Positions 17,932 to 28,540 are shown, counted from the stretch's first letter. The stretch is DNA of 64,000 nt from Streptomyces sp. XM4193 (GCF_023072595.1 NZ_JALLGK010000002.1:682001-746000); one strand, 5' to 3'. The notes: a model not told the origin generated them from the sequence alone. A program made the numbers and translations.

Positions 17932-20900
17932 GTGACCGACAAGCCGTTCACGCACCTGCACGTGCACACTCAGTACTCGCTGCTGGACGGCGCGGCGCGA
18001 CTGAAGGACATGTTCAAGGCATGTGGCGACATGGAGATGTCCCACATCGCCATGACCGACCACGGCAACCTCCACGGCGCGTACGACTTCTTCCACCAGG
18101 CGACCGCCGCCGGGGTGACGCCGATCGTCGGCATCGAGGCGTACGTCGCGCCGGAGTCCCGCCGCTACACCCGGCCGGTCAAGTGGGGCGCCCCGCACCA
18201 GAAGCGGGACGACGTCTCCGGCGCCGGCGCGTACACCCACATGACGATGTGGGCGCGGAACCTCACCGGTCTGCACAACCTCTTCCGGGCCCAGTCCCGG
18301 GCGAGCCTGGAGGGCTTCTTCCGCAAGCCGCGCATGGACCGCGAGCTGCTGGCGGAGTACTCCGAGGGCCTGATGGCGACCACCGGCTGCCCCTCGGGCG
18401 AGGTCTCGACCCGTATCCGGCTCGGGCAGATGGACGAGGCGCTGAAGGCGGCCGGTGAGTTCCAGGACATCTTCGGCAAGGAGAACTTCTTCGTCGAGCT
18501 GATGGACCACAACATCGACATCGACCGCCGGGCCCGGGCCGGGCTGGAGGAGATCGCCCGCAAGCTCGACGCCCCCTTCGTCGTCACCAACGACTCGCAC
18601 TACACCTTCGAGCACGAGTCCTCGGCGCACGACACCCTGCTGTGCATCCAGACCGGCAGCAACCTCTCCGACCCCGACCGCTTCAGCTTCGACGGCTCCG
18701 GCTACTACCTCAAGTCCGCCGCCGAGATGTACGCGATCGACAACTCCGACGCCTGGCAGCAGGGCTGCCTCAACACCCAGCGGATGATCGCCGACCGGAT
18801 CGACACCGAGGGCATGTTCAAGCCGCGCAACCTCATGCCGCGCTTCGACGTGCCCGAGGGTTTCGACGAGGTGAGCTGGTTCCAGGAGGAGGTCAAGCGC
18901 GGGATGGCCCGCCGCTACCCCGGCGGCGTCCCCGCCGACCGGGAGCGCCAGGCGGCGTACGAGATGGGCGTCATCATCGAGATGGGGTTCCCGGGGTACT
19001 TCCTCGTGGTCGCGGACTTCATCATGTGGGCCAAGGAACAGGGCATCGCGGTGGGTCCCGGCCGCGGTTCGGCGGCGGGCTCGATCGTCTCGTACGCGAT
19101 GGGCATCACCGACCTCGACCCGATCGAGCACGGGCTGATCTTCGAGCGCTTCCTCAACCCCGAGCGCCTGTCCATGCCCGACGTCGACATCGACTTCGAC
19201 GAGCGCAGGCGCGGCGAGGTGATCCGGTACGTCACCGAGAAGTACGGGGCCGACAAGGTCGCGATGATCGGCACGTACGGCACCATCAAGGCGAAGAACG
19301 CGATCAAGGACTCGGCGCGGGTGCTCGGCTACCCCTACGCCGTCGGCGACCGCATCACCAAGGCGATGCCCGCGGACGTGCTCGGCAAGGGCCTGCCGCT
19401 GTCCGGCATCACCGACAAGGACCACCCGCGCTACAGCGAGGCCGGCGAGATCCGCTCGATGTACGAGAACGAGCCGGACGTCACCAAGGTGATCAACGCG
19501 GCGCGCGGCATCGAGGGCCTGGTGCGGCAGATGGGCGTGCACGCGGCCGGCGTGATCATGTCCAGCGAGCGGCTGATCGACCACGTCCCGGTCTTCTCCC
19601 CGAAGAACGACGGCGTGGTCGTGACCCAGTGGGACTACCCGAGCTGTGAGTCGCTCGGCCTGCTGAAGATGGACTTCCTGGGGCTTCGCAACCTCACGAT
19701 CATGGACGACGCCGTCAAGGCGATCGAGAAGAACAAGGGCAAGGAGATCAAGCTCCTCGATCTCACCCTCGACGACCCGGTGACCTACGAGCTGCTCCAG
19801 CGCGGCGACACCCTCGGCGTCTTCCAGTTCGACGGCGGACCGATGCGGTCGCTGCTGCGGATGATGAAGCCCGACAACTTCGAGGACATTTCCGCGGTTT
19901 CGGCCCTCTACCGGCCGGGCCCCATGGGAATGAACTCGCACATCAACTACGCCCTGCGCAAGAACGGCCAGCAGGAGATCGTCCCGATCCACCCCGAGCT
20001 GGAGGAGCCGCTGAGGGAGGTCCTGGAGATCACCTACGGCCTCATCGTGTACCAGGAGCAGGTGCAGAAGGCGGCCCAGGTGCTCGCCGGCTACTCGCTC
20101 GGCCAGGCCGACCTGCTGCGCCGTGCGATGGGCAAGAAGAAGCCGGAGGTGCTGGAGAAGGAGTTCGTCAACTTCCAGAAGGGCGCCCGGGACAAGGGGT
20201 ATTCGGACGAGGCGATCCAGGCCGTCTGGGACGTCCTGGTGCCCTTCGCCGGCTACGCGTTCAACAAGGCGCACTCCTCGGCGTACGGCCTGGTGACCTA
20301 CTGGACCGCCTATCTGAAGGCGAACTACCCGGCCGAGTACATGTCGGCCCTGCTCACCTCGGTGCGCGACGACAAGGACAAGTCCGCCGTCTACCTCAAC
20401 GAGTGCCGCCGGATGGGCATCAAGGTCCTGCCCCCGGACGTCAACGAGTCCGAGGCCAACTTCACCCCGCGCGGCGACGACACGATCGTCTTCGGTCTCA
20501 CCGCGGTGCGCAACGTCGGCCAGAACGTCGTGGACTCCATCGTCAAGTGCCGCAAGGAGAAGGGGAAGTACTCCTCCTTCCCCGACTTCCTGGACAAGGT
20601 CGAGGCCGTCGTCTGCAACAAGCGCACCGTCGAGTCGCTGATCAAGGCGGGCGCGTTCGACGAGATGAGCCACACCCGCAAGGGGCTCAGCGCGCAGTTC
20701 GAGCCGATGATCGACAACGTCGTCCAGGTCAAGCGCAAGGAGGCGGAGGGCCAGTTCGACCTCTTCGGCGACATGGGCGACGCCTCCGCGGACGAGGGCC
20801 CCGGCTTCGGTCTGGACGTGGAGTTCTCCGAGGAGGAGTGGGAGAAGACCTATCTGCTCGCCCAGGAGCGGGAGATGCTCGGCCTCTACGTCTCCGACCA

Positions 20901-21474
20901 CCCGCTCTTCGGTATCGAGCACGTGCTCAACGAGAAGGCCGACGCCGGTATCTCGCAGCTGACCGGCGGTGAGTACAGCGACGGCTCGACGGTCACCATC
21001 GGCGGCATCATCTCCGGCCTCCAGCGGAAGATGACCAAGCAGGGCAACGCCTGGGCCATCGCGACCGTCGAGGATCTGGCCGGTTCGATCGACTGCATGT
21101 TCTTCCCCGCGACCTACCAGCTGGTGTCCACCCAGCTGATGGAGGACGCGGTCGTCTTCGTCAAGGGCCGGCTGGACAAGCGCGAGGACGTACCGCGTCT
21201 GGTCGCCATGGAGTTGATGATCCCCGACCTCAGCGAGGCGTCCGCCAACGCCCCGGTGACGATCACCATTCCCACGGTGAAGATCACTCCGCCGCTGGTG
21301 GAGCGGCTGGGCGAGGTCCTCGGCCACCACCGGGGCGCCACCGAGGTGCGGGTCAAGCTCCAGGGCACGCGCAAGACGACCGTGCTGCGGCTCGACCGGC
21401 ACCGGGTGACGGCCGATCCGGCGCTCTTCGGCGACCTCAAGGCGCTGCTCGGCCCGTCCTGCCTGGCCGGCTGA
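17932..21474 (+). CDS. dnaE: DNA polymerase III alpha subunit
   Basis: 1180-residue replicative polymerase. The N-terminal PHP domain begins FTHLHVHTQYSLLDGA and includes DHGNLHG. The catalytic aspartates lie in PDVDIDFDE (D417, D419, D421), followed by the finger domain, a helix-hairpin-helix region and a C-terminal OB fold (about 980-1070). This is the DnaE1 type that copies the chromosome in actinobacteria. GTG 17932 is preferred over GTG 17920 because the GGAGG at 17916-17920 overlaps the earlier codon and the later start restores the family's N-terminus. TAGACT (17883-17888) may be the -10. Confidence 0.97.
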   Translation: MTDKPFTHLHVHTQYSLLDGAARLKDMFKACGDMEMSHIAMTDHGNLHGAYDFFHQATAAGVTPIVGIEAYVAPESRRYTRPVKWGAPHQKRDDVSGAGAYTHMTMWARNLTGLHNLFRAQSRASLEGFFRKPRMDRELLAEYSEGLMATTGCPSGEVSTRIRLGQMDEALKAAGEFQDIFGKENFFVELMDHNIDIDRRARAGLEEIARKLDAPFVVTNDSHYTFEHESSAHDTLLCIQTGSNLSDPDRFSFDGSGYYLKSAAEMYAIDNSDAWQQGCLNTQRMIADRIDTEGMFKPRNLMPRFDVPEGFDEVSWFQEEVKRGMARRYPGGVPADRERQAAYEMGVIIEMGFPGYFLVVADFIMWAKEQGIAVGPGRGSAAGSIVSYAMGITDLDPIEHGLIFERFLNPERLSMPDVDIDFDERRRGEVIRYVTEKYGADKVAMIGTYGTIKAKNAIKDSARVLGYPYAVGDRITKAMPADVLGKGLPLSGITDKDHPRYSEAGEIRSMYENEPDVTKVINAARGIEGLVRQMGVHAAGVIMSSERLIDHVPVFSPKNDGVVVTQWDYPSCESLGLLKMDFLGLRNLTIMDDAVKAIEKNKGKEIKLLDLTLDDPVTYELLQRGDTLGVFQFDGGPMRSLLRMMKPDNFEDISAVSALYRPGPMGMNSHINYALRKNGQQEIVPIHPELEEPLREVLEITYGLIVYQEQVQKAAQVLAGYSLGQADLLRRAMGKKKPEVLEKEFVNFQKGARDKGYSDEAIQAVWDVLVPFAGYAFNKAHSSAYGLVTYWTAYLKANYPAEYMSALLTSVRDDKDKSAVYLNECRRMGIKVLPPDVNESEANFTPRGDDTIVFGLTAVRNVGQNVVDSIVKCRKEKGKYSSFPDFLDKVEAVVCNKRTVESLIKAGAFDEMSHTRKGLSAQFEPMIDNVVQVKRKEAEGQFDLFGDMGDASADEGPGFGLDVEFSEEEWEKTYLLAQEREMLGLYVSDHPLFGIEHVLNEKADAGISQLTGGEYSDGSTVTIGGIISGLQRKMTKQGNAWAIATVEDLAGSIDCMFFPATYQLVSTQLMEDAVVFVKGRLDKREDVPRLVAMELMIPDLSEASANAPVTITIPTVKITPPLVERLGEVLGHHRGATEVRVKLQGTRKTTVLRLDRHRVTADPALFGDLKALLGPSCLAG

Positions 21475-21530
21475 GCCCGGCCACGGGGCCCGGCGCCCGG
21501 TAGCTGCCCGCCCGGCAGCGGCCCGTACGC

Positions 21531-21572
21531 GCGAGTGAGGGGGCTCCCCGCCCGGGGAGCCCCCTCACTCGC
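21531..21572 (+). terminator. Strong terminator after dnaE
   Basis: Perfect 19-bp inverted repeat (arms 21531-21549 and 21554-21572, loop GCCC) 57 bp after the dnaE stop. The rest of the 301-bp interval 21475-21775 is GC-rich and shows no gene. Confidence 0.88.
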
Positions 21573-21775
21573 TGCCGTCCGCCCCACAGCGGCCGGTGCC
21601 TCGCGCCCGTCCCGGCCGACCCGGCCCGCCCGCGCGGCCCGGAGACCCGCTGCGCGGGGGAGGGCTGCCGCACCGGCACCCGAGCCTGCCGCGCTGGCAC
21701 GGGAGAGCCGGTCCGCGGGGTCGGCGCGCTTGCCGGCGGCGGGCCGACGCCGCCCGAGGACAGCCGACGGGACGA

Positions 21776-21931
21776 TCAGTTGTGGCCGAACTTCTTCGAC
21801 TGCCGCTTGCGCTCCATCTTGCCGGTGCCCTGCCCGGACTCCACCTGCTCCTCGGAGCTTCTGCCCTGCTCCTGCGTGGACTTGGCCCGGTCCTCGGGTC
21901 TGTGCGGCACACGGTTCTTGTTCTTGGCCAT
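21776..21931 (-). CDS. Small basic conserved protein MAKNKNR...KKFGHN
   Basis: 51 residues, strongly hydrophilic (Lys, Arg, Gln, Glu), without Cys or hydrophobic segments and probably disordered. It begins MAKNKNR and ends SKKFGHN. I recall short Streptomyces hypothetical proteins with these conserved ends, but no function. GGGAGG 6 nt before ATG 21931 is a good ribosome-binding site; the frame is open further upstream without another good start. CATAGT on the minus strand (21959-21954) may be its -10. It is convergent with dnaE. Confidence 0.72.
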   Translation of the reverse strand: MAKNKNRVPHRPEDRAKSTQEQGRSSEEQVESGQGTGKMERKRQSKKFGHN

Positions 21932-22211
21932 GCTGACCTCCCGGGTCCTCGGAACTATGGCCGAGTTCAGATTCGCATGACCCATCATTCTTCGCATATC
22001 GGTCACTTCGCCCTGTGCTGCGACTGTGAGGTTCGTTCCGGTCGCGCCGTGGACGTACGGTGCGGCTGTGGTCGGGCCGGATGCCAACTGCGGCCCGCCA
22101 CGCCGAAGATCGAGTTCCGACAGTTAACGCCGGTTAGGGTCGGGCAGACTCGACGTGAATACGCCCTGGCCGCCCCGGTGGTCCGTGCGGTGAGACGAAA
22201 GTGGGTGGACC

Positions 22212-23429
22212 GTGGACCGTTGCGTCGTCCTCGTGGACGCCGGGTATCTGCTGGGCGCCGCCGCGAGTCTCCTCGCGGGCGAGCCCATGCGCTCCCGGAT
22301 CACTGTCGACCACTCCTCGTTGATCCAGGGATTGCGCGAGCGGGCCGAGTCCGACACCGGCCGCGACCTGCTGCGGATCTACTGGTTCGACGGTGCGCCC
22401 GACCGGGTGCCGCAGCCCGAGCACCGGCGGCTGCGGGTCATGCCGCGCGTGACCGTACGCCTCGGCGCACTCACCCGCAGTGAGGGGCGTTGGGCGCAGA
22501 AGGGCGTCGACGCCGCCATGCACGCGGAGTTGACCGAACTGGCGCGCAACCGCGCCTGTTCGGACATCGTGCTGGTCACCGGCGACGGCGATCTGCTGCC
22601 GGGGCTGATGTCGGCCAAGGAGCACGGCGTCGCCGTCCATCTGTGGGCGGTGCAGGCGGCGGACGGCGACTACAACCAGTCCGAGGACCTCGTCGCGGAG
22701 GCGGACGAGCGGCGCGTCCTGGACCGGATGTGGATCACCCGCGCGGTGCGCGCCAAGGACGCCGCCGGGTCCCTCGCCCCGCAGCCCGCGACCAGGCCCG
22801 ACATCGCGGCCATCCTCTCCGCGCCGCTGCCGGAGCCCCCTGCCGCCCCGGCGGAGAACGGCGGCGCGCCGCCCGCCCCGGAGCCGGTGCAGGAGGACGA
22901 GGACGACACCGAGCACAAGGGCGTCCCCACCCCCAAGGACCTGGCCGCGCTGGGCCGGCACACCGCCGCCCACCAGTCGCCGCCCTCGCCCGCCACGCTC
23001 CGGTGGTCCTCGGACAAGGGCTGGTCCGACCGCGGGGCCTCGCCGGAGTCCCCGGAGGTCGCCGGACTGCCCACCCTCGCCCAGCTCACCACCGCCGAGC
23101 AGCGCTGGGCGGACCGGGAGGAGGACATCACCACGGTCAGCGGCGACCCCTACGAGGTGGGCCAGGTCTTCGCCGGCCGCTGGATCATCCGGCTGGGGGG
23201 CCGCGGCGACCTCGGCCAGCTCTCCGCGCAGTACCCGCGCATCCCGCACCGCATCGACGGCGAACTCCTGCGCTACGCCGCCAGGTTCGGCCTTCTCGCG
23301 CACAAGGACGACCAGATCGACGAGGACGACCGGTACGCGATCCGGGCCGGCTTCTGGCGCGAGGTGAGCGACCGCACCGGCACCGAGCACCCCCCGGCCG
23401 CGGCGCAGGAGAGCCCGGGGCAGCGCTGA
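22212..23429 (+). CDS. NYN-domain (PIN-like) putative ribonuclease
   Basis: 405 residues. The first 170 form a NYN/LabA-like PIN-fold domain: DAGYLLGAAAS near the start, GVDAAMHAEL in the middle and LVTGDGDLLP, giving the conserved acidic residues of a metal-dependent nuclease site. A Pro/Glu-rich linker (about 195-260) leads to a C-terminal domain with DPYEVGQVFAGRWIIRLG and a basic/acidic tail. The fold predicts RNA cleavage, but target and role are unknown. GTG 22212 places the first Asp of the fold at residue 9. It stands alone between dnaE and an ABC exporter. Confidence 0.85.
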   Translation: MDRCVVLVDAGYLLGAAASLLAGEPMRSRITVDHSSLIQGLRERAESDTGRDLLRIYWFDGAPDRVPQPEHRRLRVMPRVTVRLGALTRSEGRWAQKGVDAAMHAELTELARNRACSDIVLVTGDGDLLPGLMSAKEHGVAVHLWAVQAADGDYNQSEDLVAEADERRVLDRMWITRAVRAKDAAGSLAPQPATRPDIAAILSAPLPEPPAAPAENGGAPPAPEPVQEDEDDTEHKGVPTPKDLAALGRHTAAHQSPPSPATLRWSSDKGWSDRGASPESPEVAGLPTLAQLTTAEQRWADREEDITTVSGDPYEVGQVFAGRWIIRLGGRGDLGQLSAQYPRIPHRIDGELLRYAARFGLLAHKDDQIDEDDRYAIRAGFWREVSDRTGTEHPPAAAQESPGQR

Positions 23430-23474
23430 GGCCGGGTACGGTCGCCCCTCCGCGGGCGCGTACCCTCGTGATTC

Positions 23475-24536
<1,062 letters not shown>

Positions 24537-24642
24537 GAACGTGTAGGCCGGGTCGACCCGGGGCAATCCGCCCCGCCGCCGCGGACGCGGTGGAGCGTCC
24601 GCCCGAGGGCCGTGAACCGCAGGGAAGGTACGGATCGAGAGC

Positions 24643-25575
24643 GTGACCACTCTTTCCTCGAGGACCGCCGCATCCCCGTCCGAGCCCACCGGCACCCGGG
24701 ACTCCTCCGACGCACCCGCCGCTCCGGCGCACTCCGGCACCGTCGGCGCGGCCGGCTCCTCCGGCGCGGCCGGCTCCTCCGGCGACACGGGCGGCTTCGC
24801 CGGTACGGGCCCCGAGCAGCCGCTCGCACCCCGCGCCAGGCTGTGGCCCTCGCTCGGCGCCGTCTACCGCGCGCAGCTCTCCCGGGCGCGAGTGGCGCGC
24901 ATCCCGCTGCTGTTCGTCGCCACCTTCCAGTCGGTCGGGATCATGATCCTGATGCGCGGTGTGGTCTCCGGCGGTCTCAGCGAGGAGACGGGTGCGGTGG
25001 TCGCCGGTGCCAGCGTGCTGGTGGTGGCCTTCGTCGGACTCAACCTGCTCGCCCAGTACTTCGGCACCCTGCGCGCCTCGGGCGGACTCGACCACTACGC
25101 CACGCTGCCCGTACCGCCCGCCGCGGTGGTGCTCGGCACGGCCGGGGCGTACGCCTCGTTCACCGTCCCCGGCGTGATCGTCACCGCGGTGACCGGGTGC
25201 GTGCTCTTCCAGCTTCCGGTGACCGGCCTGTGGGTGCTGGCGGCGGTGATCCCGCTCTCCGGCGCCGCGCTCGCGGGCCTCGGCGCACTGCTGGGCCTGC
25301 TCGCGCCGCGCCCCGAACTCGCCACGCTCTGCGGCCAGCTGGGGATGTCGGGTGCGCTGCTGCTGGGTGTGCTGCCGGCCTCCTCGATGCCGCTGGTGCT
25401 CCAGTGGGCCAGGGACCTGCTGCCCTCGACGTACGGGGTGGAGGCGATGATCGCGACCTTCCAGCCGGACCCGGACTGGGCGAACGTACTGCTCAACCTC
25501 GCGGTCAGCGCCGGCGTCGGCGTCGTCACCCTGGTGCTGGCCGCCTGGGCGTACCGCCGGGCCGCCGTCCGCTGA
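24643..25575 (+). CDS. ABC-2 type exporter permease
   Basis: 310 residues. An N-terminal Ser/Gly/Ala-rich hydrophilic tail (about 60 residues) precedes six membrane helices of the ABC-2/DrrB type, with the short conserved run ASGGLDHYATLPVP between helices 2 and 3. It forms the membrane half of the exporter with the preceding ATPase. GTG 24643 is used, with a GAGAGC-like weak ribosome-binding site. Another start, deleting part of the low-complexity tail, is possible. Confidence 0.88.
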   Translation: MTTLSSRTAASPSEPTGTRDSSDAPAAPAHSGTVGAAGSSGAAGSSGDTGGFAGTGPEQPLAPRARLWPSLGAVYRAQLSRARVARIPLLFVATFQSVGIMILMRGVVSGGLSEETGAVVAGASVLVVAFVGLNLLAQYFGTLRASGGLDHYATLPVPPAAVVLGTAGAYASFTVPGVIVTAVTGCVLFQLPVTGLWVLAAVIPLSGAALAGLGALLGLLAPRPELATLCGQLGMSGALLLGVLPASSMPLVLQWARDLLPSTYGVEAMIATFQPDPDWANVLLNLAVSAGVGVVTLVLAAWAYRRAAVR

Positions 25576-25767
25576 GCGCGGCACGCCGAACGGCGACGCG
25601 TCGTCCGCGTCCCGCCGTCCGAGCCGTGCCGAGCGCGGCACGGTCCCCGCAGCCGTGCGCGGACGCCGCGCCGGGCGTCCGGAAGCCGTCCGGCGGGCGG
25701 TGAGCGCCGCCCCCGTACGGGCGTCCCCCGCGGCGGGTCGGACGAGCGAGCCTGGCACGATGGCGGG

Positions 25768-26673
25768 GTGAGTTCACCCACCCCAGCATCCCCAGACGGT
25801 TCGTCGCAGCCCTACGACCCGTGGGGCGAGCGCTCCGCCGCCGCAGGCGCCGCGGAGCCCGGCGCCCCCGACGCCGACGACACCGGGCCGACCGGCCCCG
25901 GCGAGCTGCGCGACCTCGCACTGGTCGCCGTCCCGGTCACCCTCCTCGGCGTGCTCCTCGGACTGCTCTGGTGGTGGCTCGCCCCGCAGGTCCCGTACCT
26001 CTCGGACGGCAAGCAGGCCTTTCTGCTGAACTCCGAGGGCGAGGACACGATCGGCGTGGACGGCGTCTATGTCGCGCTCGCCGCCGGATTCGGACTGCTG
26101 AGCGGGCTGCTGGTCTTCCTCCTCCGCCGGAGCGGCGGCATCGGCGTCGTCGTCGGACTCGCCCTCGGGAGTGCGCTGGCCGCGTTCGTCGGACGTGTGG
26201 TGGGTTCGCTGCTCGGCCCGGACGCGGACCTCGCCGCCGCTGCGGCGCGGGCCGGACGCGGTGAGACCTTCGACGGGCCGCTCGAACTCAACGCCACCAT
26301 CGCACTGCTGGTCTGGCCGCTGACCGCGCTGCTGGCCCATCTGCTGGTGACCGCGCTCTTCGGCCCGCGCGACCCGGAGCCGACCGTGCCCGTCCACACC
26401 GGTTGGGCCGCGGGCCCGGCCGCAGCAGCGCACCCCGGCGGGTACGGGCCGTACCAGGGCGCGGACGCCCCACCGGGCGCGCACCCGGAGCACCCGAACC
26501 ACCCCGGGCACCCGGACCAGGCCGGGCACCCGGACCACCCCGGGCACCCGAACCACCCCGGGCACCCGGACCAGGCCGATGGGTCCCACCGGCACGGACA
26601 GCCGGACCAGCAGGGCCCGTACGGGGGGTACGGTCCGCCGGAGGCACCCGAAGGGCCCGGCCGTTCGTACTGA
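25768..26673 (+). CDS. Membrane protein with His/Pro-rich C-terminal tail
   Basis: 301 residues. Four hydrophobic segments (about 50-75, 100-120, 127-150, 175-200) resemble the actinobacterial DUF2567-type membrane proteins, but I am not certain of the family. Residues about 235-285 are a repeat of HPNHPGHPD-like units with over a dozen histidines, encoded by near-identical DNA units between 26481 and 26600. Such tails can bind Zn, Ni or Cu. GTG 25768 has CACGAT 6 nt upstream (25756-25761), suggesting a leaderless mRNA. It precedes a convergent ybaK gene. Confidence 0.75.
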   Translation: MSSPTPASPDGSSQPYDPWGERSAAAGAAEPGAPDADDTGPTGPGELRDLALVAVPVTLLGVLLGLLWWWLAPQVPYLSDGKQAFLLNSEGEDTIGVDGVYVALAAGFGLLSGLLVFLLRRSGGIGVVVGLALGSALAAFVGRVVGSLLGPDADLAAAAARAGRGETFDGPLELNATIALLVWPLTALLAHLLVTALFGPRDPEPTVPVHTGWAAGPAAAAHPGGYGPYQGADAPPGAHPEHPNHPGHPDQAGHPDHPGHPNHPGHPDQADGSHRHGQPDQQGPYGGYGPPEAPEGPGRSY

Positions 26674-26808
26674 GCGCGCCCGCCGGGGCGACCGGTCGTC
26701 CGCGCCGAGCCCGGCAGGGCGCGGCCGTTCCCGACCGGAACGCGAGGAACGTCCCGCGAGGCTGAGCGCGTCGGCGCGCGTGGCACTCGTCGGCCGCTCG
26801 TCGGCGCT

Positions 26809-26853
26809 CCCAGGTGTCCCAGGTGTCCCTGGTGTCCCCGGTGTCCCTGGGCG
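26809..26853. repeat. Tandem 9-bp repeat next to the YbaK stop codon
   Basis: Units CCCAGGTGT, CCCAGGTGT, CCCTGGTGT and CCCCGGTGT plus a degenerate fifth run from 26809 to 26853, ending 2 bp before the YbaK stop (minus strand) in the convergent intergenic region. Confidence 0.85.
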
Positions 26854-26855
26854 GA

Positions 26856-27356
26856 TCAGTCGCGGCCGATGGCGGCCGTGCGCGCCCCGGTGAGGCCGAC
26901 CAGGTCGGCGGGCGCCAGCTCGATCTCCAGCCCGCGGCGTCCGGCCGAGACGCACATCGTGGGATGGTCCAGCGCGGAGGAGTCCACCACCGCGGGCAGC
27001 CGTTTGCGCTGGCCGAGCGGTGAGATGCCGCCGAGCACATAGCCGGTGGCGCGCTCGGCCGCGGCCGGCTCGGCCAGCTGGGCGCGCTTGCCGCCCGCCG
27101 CGGCGGCGAGAGCCTTGAGGTCCAGCGAACCGGAGACCGGTACCACCGCCACGGTCAGCTTCCCGTCGACCTCGGCCACCAGGGTCTTGAAGACCCGGCT
27201 CGGATCGAGGCCGAGCGCCTGCGCGGCCTCCTCGCCGTAGGAACGGAAGTCCTCCGCGCGCGGGTCGTGGGTGTAGCCGTGCACGGTGAAGTCGACCCCC
27301 GCCCGGGTGAGGGCGACGGTCGCCGGAGTGCCTGCTGCGGTCTTCTTGCGGGCCAT
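26856..27356 (-). CDS. ybaK: Cys-tRNA(Pro)/Cys-tRNA(Cys) deacylase, YbaK/EbsC family
   Basis: 166 residues covering the whole YbaK fold. The N-terminal substrate region (GTPATVALTRAGVDFTVHGY), FKTLVAEVDGKL with the conserved Lys, and the C-terminal GYVLGGISPLGQRK glycine-rich loop are all present. YbaK hydrolyses Cys wrongly attached to tRNA-Pro by ProRS, working in trans to keep translation accurate. ATG 27356 is preceded by GGGAGGGCACCGC. The upstream open stretch to 27563 is not included because it lacks family similarity. Confidence 0.93.
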   Translation of the reverse strand: MARKKTAAGTPATVALTRAGVDFTVHGYTHDPRAEDFRSYGEEAAQALGLDPSRVFKTLVAEVDGKLTVAVVPVSGSLDLKALAAAAGGKRAQLAEPAAAERATGYVLGGISPLGQRKRLPAVVDSSALDHPTMCVSAGRRGLEIELAPADLVGLTGARTAAIGRD

Positions 27357-27591
27357 GCGGTGCCCTCCCGGGGCGTGCGCGGTGGAAACGGACGGAGATG
27401 TGGCACGCCTGCACGGCGGGTGCACGGCGCGGTGACGGGCACCCCACGGTAATCCCGGCTCCCCGCCCGGGAGTTGCCGGCGCCGGGGGAGCGGCGTACG
27501 CCTCGCGCCCACCCGCAGGCACCGCGCGTACGCGCCCGACCCGGCCGACCCGGTCCGACGCACCGCGTGCCGAACTCCCCTCGGCAGGGCG

Positions 27592-28329
27592 TCAGTTGGG
27601 GGAGGTCGGCTGCTGGGTGAGGTCGGTGGCCGGGAGCGAGGGCAGCTTGCCGAGCAGCGCCGACTCGCGGCGCAGCAGCCGCAGTTCGTCCGCCAGCCGG
27701 GTCGCGGTGTCGGGCGCCTGGAGCAGCCGCTGCTTGGTCGGGGTGTCCAGCACGGAGGCGGCGGCGACGAGGTAGGAGATCACCGACGGGTCCTCCGGCA
27801 GCTCCTGCTCGCCGGAGAGGCTGCGCTCGTGGGCGCCCGCGAGCCGCTTCTGGTACGTGCGGAAAGCACGCAGCACGCCCTGCGAGAGCGCCGCGGCGCC
27901 GTCGCCGTCCTCCTCGGGCAACTCCTCGACCTCACCGACCAGGTACTCCCCGCCCGCGTCCACCGAGCGCAGGGTGAACCGGGTGGTGCCGGTCGCCAGC
28001 AGCTCGTACCCCGAACCGTCCTCCCGCTCCCGGATGTTCGAGGCGTCCGCGACGCAGCCCACGGAGAAGAACGAGTCGGCGGGGTCGGCGCCGAAGCCGT
28101 CGGCGGGACCGGCCGGCCGGTCCTCCTCGTCCGGCAGTCCGGACCCGGTGGGCGCGACCTCGTGCCCCTCCCGGATGCCGATGACGCCGAACTGCCGCGG
28201 CTCGTCCTCGGAGGTCTCCAGCAGCGCCCGCACCAGCGCCCGGTACCGCGGCTCGAAGATGCTCAGCGGCATCACAAGACCGGGGAAGAGCACGGTGTTC
28301 AGCGGAAACAGCGGCAGGTGCGTCGTCAC
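27592..28329 (-). CDS. LON peptidase substrate-binding (N) domain protein
   Basis: 245 residues. The start TTHLPLFPLNTVLFPG and the following LSIFEPRYRALV are the classic start of the LON N-terminal (PUA-like) domain; a helical segment follows. There is no AAA+ or protease domain, so this is a stand-alone LON_N protein, common in bacteria, with unclear function. GTG 28329 is chosen because the family always starts a few residues before LPLFPL. TAAGCT 8 nt upstream may be the -10 of a leaderless mRNA. Confidence 0.9.
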   Translation of the reverse strand: MTTHLPLFPLNTVLFPGLVMPLSIFEPRYRALVRALLETSEDEPRQFGVIGIREGHEVAPTGSGLPDEEDRPAGPADGFGADPADSFFSVGCVADASNIREREDGSGYELLATGTTRFTLRSVDAGGEYLVGEVEELPEEDGDGAAALSQGVLRAFRTYQKRLAGAHERSLSGEQELPEDPSVISYLVAAASVLDTPTKQRLLQAPDTATRLADELRLLRRESALLGKLPSLPATDLTQQPTSPN

Positions 28330-28397
28330 AGTCGGGCAGCTTAACGGCAGTGGTGCGCCGCGGTGCGTCCACCGGCCCGCCACCGCCGCGGTGGGGC

Positions 28398-28511
28398 GCC
28401 GCCTCCCGCCGGGCGCGCCTGACGCGCGCCGCCTCCCGCCGAACGCGCACCGCCTCCCGCTGGACGCACACCGCCCCTCGCCTGTCGCACGCCGCCTCCC
28501 GCCGGGCGCAC
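28398..28511. repeat. 21-bp tandem repeats (five units) in an intergenic region
   Basis: Copies close to GCCGCCTCCCGCCGGGCGCAC start at 28398, 28428, 28449, 28470 and 28491. The last four are exactly 21 bp apart, and the first is followed by a 9-bp insertion. They lie between the end of one minus-strand gene and the start of the next. On the minus strand the array stays open in a frame reading VRPAGGG-like heptapeptides, but no start or domain supports a gene. Confidence 0.85.
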
Positions 28512-28540
28512 GGACCGACCGCGGCGCGTACGGGCGCGGC

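Noticed and set aside
17803..21402. 1199-codon open frame on the minus strand across dnaE
   Set aside because: Complementary shadow of dnaE with no motif, start context or domain.
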